Origin: a virus
IMG/VR virus record: IMGVR_UViG_3300032093_000420
Span: 1 to 35,850 of that record
DNA: 35,850 bases
Reading direction: 5' to 3' (one strand)
Shown here piece after piece: positions 1 to 7,636 of the stretch; position 1 is the stretch's first letter; each line of letters opens with the position of its first letter. The notes below the pieces were generated by a model. That model had not been told where the DNA came from and did not search any database. It was given only the letters and a program-made list of their open reading frames with translations. A program made the position numbers and the translations under genes.

Positions 1-673
1 CTAACATTACATAATCAGCACCTAATGCCAAGGCTTTAATAATATCATCATAATTTTTGAATCCTCCATCTGCGACTATTTTGGTGGTATATCCTTCTTC
101 TTTTTTATGTTGATAACATTCATTAATCAATGACGCCATCGGATAATGAACTCCTGTGTTTGCCGATGTTAAACATCCTGATCCCCCACCAATTCCTACT
201 CTAACATAATCAACCCCTAATTTGGCGTAAGCTTTAAATGCTGCCGGGTTTGCAATATTCCCAATCATAATTGTATGACCAAGATCTTTTCTTTGAAATG
301 ACACAAATCTTTCAACTAAATCATATAATCTTCGCATATGACCGTTCGCGATATCAATCAAGATATTTGGTTGATATTTCGGATAAATTCCAATTGAATA
401 ATCTTCTAAAAAACTTTCAAACTCATCTAATGACAATGATGTAAATATTTTTCCTTTTTTTGAATTTACTTTTACACCTCTTGGTAGGCAAACAATCGTC
501 GCATTGTCTTCAAATATCTTATAATTGTCTTTATCAACTACGGTATCCATTGGTGATACCATAATGGGTAGATAATGTTCGTCGGTAAAAACATCTACTT
601 CTTTTCTTGAGGAAATTTCTGTTAAAGGTTCAGGCACAAGGACTATGTCCTTGAAATCAAACTTGTTTGTCAT
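1..673 (-). CDS. IMP dehydrogenase/GMP reductase-family enzyme, 3' end outside window
   Basis: About 224 N-terminal residues are present; the reading frame runs off the left edge. The protein opens MTNKFDFKDIVLVPEP and continues with SPMDTVVD, DIANGHM, the loop VGIGGGSGCLTS with the presumed catalytic Cys at about residue 167, and VADGGFKNYDDIIKALALG. These are the ordered landmarks of the IMPDH/GMPR (beta/alpha)8 barrel, whose Cys forms a covalent adduct with the purine nucleotide. No CBS insertion is seen, and ANGHM is closer to GMP reductases. It probably acts in guanine nucleotide supply in the infected cell. Only 1 nt separates it from the upstream thioesterase gene, so they are likely co-transcribed. 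The family call is firm; IMPDH versus GMPR is open. Confidence 0.85.
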   Translation of the reverse strand, partial: MTNKFDFKDIVLVPEPLTEISSRKEVDVFTDEHYLPIMVSPMDTVVDKDNYKIFEDNATIVCLPRGVKVNSKKGKIFTSLSLDEFESFLEDYSIGIYPKYQPNILIDIANGHMRRLYDLVERFVSFQRKDLGHTIMIGNIANPAAFKAYAKLGVDYVRVGIGGGSGCLTSANTGVHYPMASLINECYQHKKEEGYTTKIVADGGFKNYDDIIKALALGADYVML

Positions 674-674
674 T

Positions 675-1127
675 TTAAGATTTTTTTGAAAGGGTTTCTA
701 ACTCTTCAAAAGATAATAAACCTCTTCCAAATTGTCCAATTCTTTGACTATATCTTATTTTAACTCTCTCTGAAATTGGTAATGATTGTCCATCATCATC
801 AATTCTAACAAATTTTATTTCTGTTTTTGTTACAACTTCCTGTTCTCCTGTATAAACGTTATGTTTTCTAACTTCAATATTTAAAGTAACAGAAGTTCTT
901 CCGAAATCTTTTACTTCTCCATAAATCTTTATAAGATTTCCGACTTTTATTGGTCTTTTGAAAATCAATTCATTGATTTTAACTGTTACCATTCTTGGCG
1001 TATCGCAAATTTGACAAGCGTAAGCGGCGGCGGCTTCATCTATCCATCCCATCATTTTTCCGCCAAATAAATTACCGTGAACTCCAATATCAGGAGACAT
1101 ACATATTTTTGTTGTAATTAGTTCCAT
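675..1127 (-). CDS. Acyl-CoA thioesterase, hotdog fold (YciA/YkhA type)
   Basis: A 150-residue single hotdog domain, normal for bacterial acyl-CoA thioesterases. Near the N-terminus it has HGNLFGGKMMGWIDEAAA, the family signature that combines an HG.LFGG turn with the long central helix carrying an acidic residue. A basic strand, INELIFKRPIKVGNLI, follows. Family members hydrolyse acyl-CoA to free fatty acid and CoA in the cytoplasm. Start: ATG, with an AT-rich leader and no Shine-Dalgarno. It lies directly upstream of the IMPDH/GMPR-like gene. In a phage it may act on host lipid or CoA metabolism; that role is inference, the fold assignment is strong. Confidence 0.85.
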   Translation of the reverse strand: MELITTKICMSPDIGVHGNLFGGKMMGWIDEAAAAYACQICDTPRMVTVKINELIFKRPIKVGNLIKIYGEVKDFGRTSVTLNIEVRKHNVYTGEQEVVTKTEIKFVRIDDDGQSLPISERVKIRYSQRIGQFGRGLLSFEELETLSKKS

Positions 1128-1173
1128 AACATTACAACAATAATAAGTAAAATTGCAATATTAAACTATTACT

Positions 1174-1677
1174 TTATTTTTTATTAAGCAATTTTCTTAA
1201 CAGATCTTCTTTAGTTAAATAAGGTGAGTTTTGAATTGGTTTTTTCACAATTTTTTTTGTTTCTTGAACAGGTTGAGGTTTTCTTTCTTGAATTTTTGGT
1301 TTGTCCTCAACTCTTGTTAAAGAAATCTCGTTCATTACAATTTTTGGTTTGTCATTTTCTTTTTGTTCTTGAACGACAACATTTACTTTCTTATCTGCAC
1401 CAACAACAAATTCTGAATTCCAAGGTTCAAAATGAACGTCATCAGCAATTACCTCTAACTTCAATAATCCTTTGTCGCCTTCGTTTAAAATACCTTTTAA
1501 TTTTGGTAATTCAAATTCGCAAACACCATTATCAAAAATTTTACCTTTGAATAGGTATGCCATATCGTCGTTTATTTCCAATATAACTCTCGCTTGAGAT
1601 TTTTCCAACGATGTTCCTTCTACTTGTATTGAACATTGGAACTTATTTACCTTATCTGTGAATAATTTATAACTCAT
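1174..1677 (-). CDS. Unknown protein, predicted beta-rich N-terminal domain with charged tail
   Basis: 167 residues, not recognised. The first 100 or so residues alternate hydrophobic and polar positions as in a beta-sandwich (CSIQVEGTSLEKSQARVILE, CEFELPKLKGIL, LLKLEVIADDVHFEPW). A Lys/Glu/Pro/Gln-rich linker follows, and the protein ends in a short basic helix (LLRKLLNKK). That folded-domain, linker, terminal-helix plan is common in phage assembly or scaffold-associated proteins but does not fix a function. It starts 1 nt after the stop of the upstream gene (1679-1993), so the two form a pair. An ORF antisense to it (1224-1550, plus) looks like a shadow. Confidence 0.6.
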   Translation of the reverse strand: MSYKLFTDKVNKFQCSIQVEGTSLEKSQARVILEINDDMAYLFKGKIFDNGVCEFELPKLKGILNEGDKGLLKLEVIADDVHFEPWNSEFVVGADKKVNVVVQEQKENDKPKIVMNEISLTRVEDKPKIQERKPQPVQETKKIVKKPIQNSPYLTKEDLLRKLLNKK

Positions 1678-1678
1678 T

Positions 1679-1993
1679 TTATAATATTACTTTAACTTTT
1701 ATTTGTTGAACTTCCTTAATAAATAGTTCCATTTCCTTAATTGTAACTTTTGTATTTTTATTTTTTACTTTGTTTGATTTAACCTCAACTTCATAACCAT
1801 TTTGTTTTCTTAACTTGATCACAAGACCAATTAATACTTTTTTTTCGTCTTCTGTTAATTTTTTTAAAACTTTTGACGGTCTTACGGCACCCGCCGCCTG
1901 AATTTTCTCAATTAAACATCCTTCAATCCAAGTAATTGGTGCTGTATCCCAACTAAAATCAGCATCATCCCATGCGTAACAAATTGTTGCCAT
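1679..1993 (-). CDS. Unknown small protein, Trp-rich N-terminus and basic C-terminus
   Basis: 104 residues, not recognised. The N-terminus is aromatic and acidic (WDDADFSWDTAPITWIEG). The middle segment (AAGAVRPSKVLKKLTEDEKK) leads into a helix with alternating charges, and the C-terminal third is Lys-rich. Start is ATG at 1993; the stop is 1 nt before the next gene's start. It is divergent from the fibre gene at 2047, with a 53-nt gap that probably holds both promoters. Its place beside structural genes suggests a virion or assembly role, but nothing in the sequence proves it. Confidence 0.55.
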   Translation of the reverse strand: MATICYAWDDADFSWDTAPITWIEGCLIEKIQAAGAVRPSKVLKKLTEDEKKVLIGLVIKLRKQNGYEVEVKSNKVKNKNTKVTIKEMELFIKEVQQIKVKVIL

Positions 1994-2008
1994 AAACCAT
2001 ATTATAAG

Positions 2009-2015
2009 TATTTAT
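2009..2015 (+). promoter_or_regulatory. TATTTAT element upstream of the fibre block
   Basis: GTATTTATAAAC lies 31 nt before the ATG of the first fibre gene. The same TATTTAT heptamer recurs upstream of many genes here and may be a phage promoter box. By orientation it is assigned to the plus-strand structural genes. Confidence 0.4.
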
Positions 2016-2046
2016 AAACATAACAAAACAATTATCATTTTTTTGA

Positions 2047-4077
2047 ATGTCAAATATTTCGGGACAATTAATAAGAGATTCATTTAACTATGTCCTACAA
2101 TCTGATTTAATATCAGGTGTGGTATTTAGAATCGGGGGATCTGTTCCTGTAAATCCAAAATTCACATCAGGTCTAACAGTAAATGCAAATTTTACATATT
2201 CTGATGGTTCTGAATTTCCTGGATATGTTTTGACATGCGATGCTTTGGGAAATGCTGTTTGGGCTCCTGTTTCGGGAGCAACATCAGGTGTTGTGATCAC
2301 AGGTGGAACTTTCGATTATTCGGTTGGAACCTTACAATTAAGAAATTCTAATGGAACAAGTGTAACAATAACAGGTTTAACTGACACTTATGTTACAGGT
2401 GGCACAGTTTCAGGAACATCTATTATTTTTAGTTATAACGATACAAATACTTTTCAGGTTACTGGTATTACTCCTTATAATTTATTTTCATCTTACACCG
2501 CATCCACTCAAGTTACAATTAATAATAAATTAGATGTAAGCGGATTTACCGCATATACAGCTACCACACAACCATTAATTTTAAATGCAGTTACAGGTGG
2601 AACATATTCTAATGGCACTCTTAACTTAATCAATAATTCAGGTGCAACAATACCTATTACTGGATTCACAACAGGAGGAACATCAACAACTGACTCATAT
2701 GTGACAGGATTTACCTTAAATAATGATTTAATTTCATTATCTCAAAATAGGATTGACCAATATTCAGCATTCAGCATAAGTCTATCAGGATATGTAAATA
2801 ACAACACATTTAGTTCTTATACCGCATCCACTCAAGTTACAATTAATAATAAATTAGATGTGAGCGGATTTACCGCATATACAGCTACCACACAACCATT
2901 AATATTAAATGCTGTAACTGGCGGTACATATTCAAACGGAACACTTAATTTAATCAATAATTCAGGTGCAACAATACCTATTACTGGATTCACAACAGGA
3001 ACGACTGATTCCTATGTCACAGGATTTACCTTAAATAACGATTTAATTTCATTATCTCAAAATAGGATTGACCAATATTCAGCATTCAGCATAAGTCTAT
3101 CAGGATATGTAAATAACAACACATTTAGTTCTTATACCGCATCCACTCAAGTTACAATTAATAATAAATTAGATGTGAGCGGATTTACCGCATATACAGC
3201 TACCACGCAACCATTAATATTAAATTCTGTAACGGGCGGAACTTATTCAGGTGGAACACTTTTATTAATCAATAATTCAGGTACAACGATACCGATTACA
3301 GGTTTCACAACAGGAGGAACATCAACAACAGACACATTTGTGACGGGGTTTAGTTATAATAACAATCAAATTATACTAAGTCAAAATAGGGCTGATACTT
3401 TTTCATCATTCACAGTCACACTTTCAGGTCTAGTACAGAATGATGTATTCTCATCTTATACCGCATCCACTCAAGTTACAATTAATAATAAATTAGATGT
3501 AAGCGGATTTACCGCATATACAGCTACCACGCAACCATTAATTTTAAATGCAGTTACAGGCGGAACATATTCGGGTGGAACACTTTATCTAATTAACAAT
3601 TCTGGAACAACAATCTCCATCACAGGATTTTCCAATTTGCAATATTTTATTTCAGCAACAACACCAACACAAATTGTAAATTCAGGGGATAGATGGTTTA
3701 ACACAACAACAGGTATTGAATTAGTTTATATTGATGATGGTGATTCAAAACAGTGGATACAACCATTTTCTGTACCAGGACCCGAAGGGCAAAACATTCA
3801 CTCAACAACAGGGATCACGTCATCACAAACAATAACTTGGGACAAAACATATTGGGGAATAAGTGCAAATACGCAAGTCAATTTAACATTACCTACAACT
3901 TCATCAAAGGATGGTTATTATTTAATTATCAAAGACGAATCCGGTTTTTGCGGTAATTATAGAATAAGATTGACACCTTCAGTGGGATTAATAGATGGTA
4001 ATAATTACGTTGATATGAACATAAACTATATGTCTCTGACTTGTATGGTTAGAAACGGAAATTGGTATTTAATATGA
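2047..4077 (+). CDS. Repeat-containing tail fibre/structural protein
   Basis: 676 residues rich in Thr, Ser, Gly and Asn with very few Lys, typical of extended beta-structured phage fibres. After an N-terminal segment (residues about 1-150) come four units of about 108, 105, 108 and a truncated stretch, each starting SYTASTQVTINNKLDVSGFT and including AVTGGTYSNGTLNLINNSG. The C-terminal 130 residues differ: a WFNTTTGIELVYIDDGD strand pair as in phage fibre-tip proteins, a GPEGQ turn, then a small domain ending NGNWYLI. It starts at ATG 2047 and overlaps the next gene by ATGA. The role in adsorption is inferred from composition and context. Confidence 0.75.
   Translation: MSNISGQLIRDSFNYVLQSDLISGVVFRIGGSVPVNPKFTSGLTVNANFTYSDGSEFPGYVLTCDALGNAVWAPVSGATSGVVITGGTFDYSVGTLQLRNSNGTSVTITGLTDTYVTGGTVSGTSIIFSYNDTNTFQVTGITPYNLFSSYTASTQVTINNKLDVSGFTAYTATTQPLILNAVTGGTYSNGTLNLINNSGATIPITGFTTGGTSTTDSYVTGFTLNNDLISLSQNRIDQYSAFSISLSGYVNNNTFSSYTASTQVTINNKLDVSGFTAYTATTQPLILNAVTGGTYSNGTLNLINNSGATIPITGFTTGTTDSYVTGFTLNNDLISLSQNRIDQYSAFSISLSGYVNNNTFSSYTASTQVTINNKLDVSGFTAYTATTQPLILNSVTGGTYSGGTLLLINNSGTTIPITGFTTGGTSTTDTFVTGFSYNNNQIILSQNRADTFSSFTVTLSGLVQNDVFSSYTASTQVTINNKLDVSGFTAYTATTQPLILNAVTGGTYSGGTLYLINNSGTTISITGFSNLQYFISATTPTQIVNSGDRWFNTTTGIELVYIDDGDSKQWIQPFSVPGPEGQNIHSTTGITSSQTITWDKTYWGISANTQVNLTLPTTSSKDGYYLIIKDESGFCGNYRIRLTPSVGLIDGNNYVDMNINYMSLTCMVRNGNWYLI
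2497..3640 (+). repeat. In-frame tandem repeats in fibre gene (324, 315, 324 bp periods)
   Basis: The string ACCGCATCCACTCAAGTTAC starts at 2497, 2821, 3136 and 3460 (second base changes are few), giving periods of 324, 315 and 324 bp, all multiples of 3. The 315-bp unit lacks three codons (GlyGlySer-like) in the linker near 3000. The fourth unit is cut short at about 3640. Units 2 and 3 are nearly identical over long stretches, which points to recent duplication or gene conversion. Confidence 0.9.
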
Positions 4078-5297
4078 GTTTTATATATAACAACGCCATA
4101 AAATATTCTGACAGCACCAATCTTGATGCTTTTGGTAGATTAAGAACAAGTAATGTAACTTCACTTCTTGAGTATAAACACGTATATGATAAATTACCAA
4201 TTGTTATCAATGAGGTAACGGCAGGAACTGCAACTTCAGTATTTGATAAACCAAACTCTCAAGTTGTAATGAGCGTTTCAACCACAAATGACTATGTGAT
4301 AAGACAAGGAGTTGCAAGGGGTATTTACCAACCAGGTAAAGGACAAATTTTTGAAGCGAGTTTTAGTAATTTTCAACTACAAACTAATGTTATAAAACGA
4401 GTTGGGTATTTTACGACTAGTAGCACAGCTCCTTATAATTCAGTAGTAGATGGTTTTTTGTTGGAATCAAATGGTCAAACAAATACAATATCATTTCAAA
4501 TATGGCAAAGTGGGGTGACAACCTATAGTGCCGCAACTTCATCTTGGTTAACAACAGATTACGATGTTACAAATATAAATTGGTCTAAAACTCAACTTAT
4601 GTTTGTCGATTTTCAATGGCTAGGTGTTGGTAGGGTCAGATTTGGACTCGTGATAGACGGTCAATTTAAATTATTTACTGCCGGTACAGGCACAAATAAT
4701 TTAAATAATGTTTATATGAAATCTCCTAACCAACCGATCAGGTATGAAATAAGAAGCGTCTCTGGTGGAGCAGCAGGAACATTGAATATGATATGTTCTC
4801 AAATATCATTGGAGGGGTCTATAAACTCACTTCAAAAATCATCGTCAGTTACCGCATTTACAGCACAAACTAAACCTACGGCATATGTTACATATCCTAT
4901 TTTAGGTTATAGATTAAATAGTACTTATGAAGGGGCTAATATAACATTAAGTGATATTCAAACTTTGAATATAACTAACCCATCAAAAGCGGATTTTATA
5001 ATTACAGTTCAATATAATCCAACTTTAAGTTCATCGTCTTCTTGGACGGATATTTCTAACACACCTATTCAATATGCGTTATCAACAGGTCAAACAATTA
5101 CCACTGAAGGACATATAATAACCTCTTTTTTAGGTTCAGGTTCGGGAACACAAGTAGATAATTTCGAGTTCAAAGATAATATGATTAAACCAGGTATTAA
5201 AGTTAACGGAACTGCCGACGAAATTTGGATTTGTGTAAAATCTACACTTGACAGTCAAGATTTCAGAGCATCAATAAATTTAAGTTATTTTGACTAA
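4074..5297 (+). CDS. Conserved phage structural protein (LDAFGRLR motif)
   Basis: 407 residues from ATG 4074, which overlaps the previous stop as ATGA; a TTG 12 nt upstream is a less likely start. Near the N-terminus NLDAFGRLRTSNVTSLLEYK is a motif I recall from many phage virion proteins, followed by a beta-rich region with GRVRFGLVIDGQFKLF and a C-terminal domain ending DFRASINLSYFD. It lacks the Thr/Asn repeats of its neighbours, so it is more likely a globular virion or baseplate-associated protein than a fibre shaft. Virion location is inferred from context; the molecular role is unknown. Confidence 0.65.
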   Translation: MSFIYNNAIKYSDSTNLDAFGRLRTSNVTSLLEYKHVYDKLPIVINEVTAGTATSVFDKPNSQVVMSVSTTNDYVIRQGVARGIYQPGKGQIFEASFSNFQLQTNVIKRVGYFTTSSTAPYNSVVDGFLLESNGQTNTISFQIWQSGVTTYSAATSSWLTTDYDVTNINWSKTQLMFVDFQWLGVGRVRFGLVIDGQFKLFTAGTGTNNLNNVYMKSPNQPIRYEIRSVSGGAAGTLNMICSQISLEGSINSLQKSSSVTAFTAQTKPTAYVTYPILGYRLNSTYEGANITLSDIQTLNITNPSKADFIITVQYNPTLSSSSSWTDISNTPIQYALSTGQTITTEGHIITSFLGSGSGTQVDNFEFKDNMIKPGIKVNGTADEIWICVKSTLDSQDFRASINLSYFD

Positions 5298-7444
5298 TGC
5301 CAATTAATTTTCCAAATAATCCGTCATTAAATCAATTATACGACTACGATAATAAAACGTGGGAATGGAATGGTGTATATTGGGAAGTTTATTCTGCGCT
5401 TACAAGTTATGTTTCAACTTCAACATTTAATAATTATACAGGTGTAACTCAACCTTTAATTTATAATTCAATTACAGGTGGAACATATTCAGGTGGAACA
5501 CTTTATTTAATAAATAATTCGGGAGCAACAATCCAAATAACAGGGTTTACCGCAGGTGGATTATCAGGAGATTATTTACCTTTAAGTGGTGGTACAGTTT
5601 CAGGCGGAACTAGATTTACAAGTGGATTGAGTGCAAACACAATATCGGCAACAACTTACCTTAATTTACCTGTTGATGTTTTTGTAACGGGTGGAACTTA
5701 TACAAGTGGTGAAATAACATTTAGGAATATAACTGGCGGAACTTTTACCGTAACAGGAATACCAAGTGGTAATGGTGGTGGAGGTGGTATTGTTTACTAT
5801 TTGAATTTATCTAATTCGCAAACTCCTTATAGGGAATTTAGCCCAATACCAACAACCGCCGCACAACAATCAAGTGGTGTTAGTATTTCAAATGGATCTA
5901 CCGCAACTATAGCAGAATTTTTAACTCCGGTTGGATATCCGAACGCTTTAATATTACCCGGTGGTATTTGGTCTTTTTATTTACATTCTAATAAGTCAAA
6001 CTCAAACGCAATTTTTCAAATATTTGCAGAAGTTTATAAAAGAACTAGTGGAGGAACTGAAACTTTTTTATTTCAAACTGACTCTGAAAGTGTTTTATCA
6101 AATAGTCCGGCAATTGAGATGCAAATTTGTGACGCATATTTTAGTGGGACTCCACTAAATGTGAGTGATAGGTTATTAGTAAAAGTAAGAGCAACAAACA
6201 CATCTAATCAAACACATACGATTACCCTATTTACCGAAGGATCACAACAGTATTCATATGCAACGACAACCTTTTCAATATTAGGATTAACTTGTGATAA
6301 TCTAAGTGGTTGTAGTGTAATTCAAACAATACAGAGTGATATTTCAAACAAATATGATAAAAGTGGTGGAACAATTAATGGAAATGCGTTTATAAATGGG
6401 GGATTAACGGCAACGACAATATCTGCAACAACTTACCAAAACCTACCTACTGATGTAAGAGTAACAGGTGCTACATATTCTGACAATACATTTACTTTTA
6501 TTAACAACACTGGTGGTACCTTTGATGTTTCATTTAATACCGTTACAGGACTGACAGTTAATGGTGATTTATTTATAACAGGAAATACATTTACTGATAC
6601 AATATCTGCAACAACTTACCAAAACCTACCTACTGATGTAAGAGTAACAGGTGCTACATATTCTGACAATACATTTACTTTTATTAACAACACTGGTGGT
6701 ACCTTTGATGTTTCATTTAATACCGTTACAGGATTAACTGCGAACACAATATCGGCAACGACATATCAAAATTTACCAGTAAGTGCCGTCACATCAGGTT
6801 CAGGTATATCAGCAGTAACAAGTAATGGTGTAGTAACTGTTACAAATTTATCACCAGACCAAACTGTTGTAATTACAGGTGGAACAAACATACAAATAGA
6901 AGGATCCTATCCGAATTTTGGGGTTAATTTTACGGGTGCTACAGGTGGTGGAGGAAGTTTTACGGGTGGTACTGTAAGTGGTGAAACCAATTTCACAAAT
7001 GGATTAACGGCAAATACAATATCAGCAACAACAATAACAGGAGATACTTATTTTGGTGATGGATCAAATTTAACGGGAATACCAAGAAATGGACAAATTA
7101 TATCAATTTTTGATGGTCTTGGTGGAGTTGTGCAAACAGGTATAGGGAGAAATTATATTACCATTCCATACACCGGAACTTTAACAGGCTGGACAATCTT
7201 CTCAAGTGTTGTGGGAACAATAGATATTGATTTTTATGATGATAATTATGCAAATTTTCCTCCAACAAGTGCTGATACTATTTTCACTTCAATAAATAGA
7301 CCTAAACTCACCAATACAAATAAAAATCAGGCAACGGGTTTGAATATTTCTTTAACATCGGGTGATATATTAATACCTGAAGTTTTAAGTGTTACAGGAT
7401 GCACAAACGTTGTTGTTAATTTACAAATTATTAGAACGACATGA
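5297..7444 (+). CDS. Tail fibre protein with internal duplication
   Basis: 715 residues. The N-terminus PINFPNNPSLNQLYDYDNKT WEWNG (WxWNG-type) is a common phage fibre/structural opening. Then come Gly/Thr/Asn-rich repeats: SGLSANTISATTYLNLPVDV, TGGTYxSGE and two identical 45-residue units. A non-repetitive domain (about residues 170-340) separates two repeat regions, and a C-terminal domain (about 590-715) has the look of a receptor-binding tip. It shares the ITGGTYSGGTLYLINNSGAT unit with the fibre at 2047, so these genes exchange modules. Its TAATG start overlaps the previous stop by 1 nt and it ends in ATGA with the next gene. Confidence 0.75.
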   Translation: MPINFPNNPSLNQLYDYDNKTWEWNGVYWEVYSALTSYVSTSTFNNYTGVTQPLIYNSITGGTYSGGTLYLINNSGATIQITGFTAGGLSGDYLPLSGGTVSGGTRFTSGLSANTISATTYLNLPVDVFVTGGTYTSGEITFRNITGGTFTVTGIPSGNGGGGGIVYYLNLSNSQTPYREFSPIPTTAAQQSSGVSISNGSTATIAEFLTPVGYPNALILPGGIWSFYLHSNKSNSNAIFQIFAEVYKRTSGGTETFLFQTDSESVLSNSPAIEMQICDAYFSGTPLNVSDRLLVKVRATNTSNQTHTITLFTEGSQQYSYATTTFSILGLTCDNLSGCSVIQTIQSDISNKYDKSGGTINGNAFINGGLTATTISATTYQNLPTDVRVTGATYSDNTFTFINNTGGTFDVSFNTVTGLTVNGDLFITGNTFTDTISATTYQNLPTDVRVTGATYSDNTFTFINNTGGTFDVSFNTVTGLTANTISATTYQNLPVSAVTSGSGISAVTSNGVVTVTNLSPDQTVVITGGTNIQIEGSYPNFGVNFTGATGGGGSFTGGTVSGETNFTNGLTANTISATTITGDTYFGDGSNLTGIPRNGQIISIFDGLGGVVQTGIGRNYITIPYTGTLTGWTIFSSVVGTIDIDFYDDNYANFPPTSADTIFTSINRPKLTNTNKNQATGLNISLTSGDILIPEVLSVTGCTNVVVNLQIIRTT
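6416..6733 (+). repeat. 135-bp direct repeat in fibre gene
   Basis: The stretch from ACAATATCTGCAACAACTTA to ACCGTTACAGGA occurs at 6416-6550 and again at 6599-6733 (period 183 bp, in frame). By eye the two copies are identical at the nucleotide level, including third codon positions. This indicates a very recent duplication or ongoing conversion. Confidence 0.9.
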
Positions 7445-7617
7445 TTAAATTTGCTGAAATAATTAATTACGGAAACTCAATAAGAATAGTTACTCAGGAT
7501 AGTGATTCTAGTGAATATAACGAACCTATAGAGTTTGAACACACTGAAGAAATTGAAACTATTGAGCAATTAATTGAAGTTATACAGAATCATTTTAATA
7601 GTGGTTTACAATTATAG
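7441..7617 (+). CDS. Small acidic protein, unknown
   Basis: 58 residues (MIKFAEIINYGNSIRI ... NHFNSGLQL), starting at ATG 7441 in an ATGA overlap with the fibre gene, which supports real translation. The first third predicts a beta hairpin; the rest is Glu-rich and helical (EETIEQLIEVIQNHF). Lying between fibre genes it could be a small chaperone or assembly factor, as small genes in this position often are. That is inference only. Confidence 0.6.
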   Translation: MIKFAEIINYGNSIRIVTQDSDSSEYNEPIEFEHTEEIETIEQLIEVIQNHFNSGLQL

Positions 7618-7636
7618 TATAATAGAATAGACTAAT

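Noticed and set aside
2487-3640. Regularly spaced repeats that could suggest a CRISPR array
   Set aside because: Units are over 300 bp, in frame, and encode fibre protein; there are no short repeat-spacer units.
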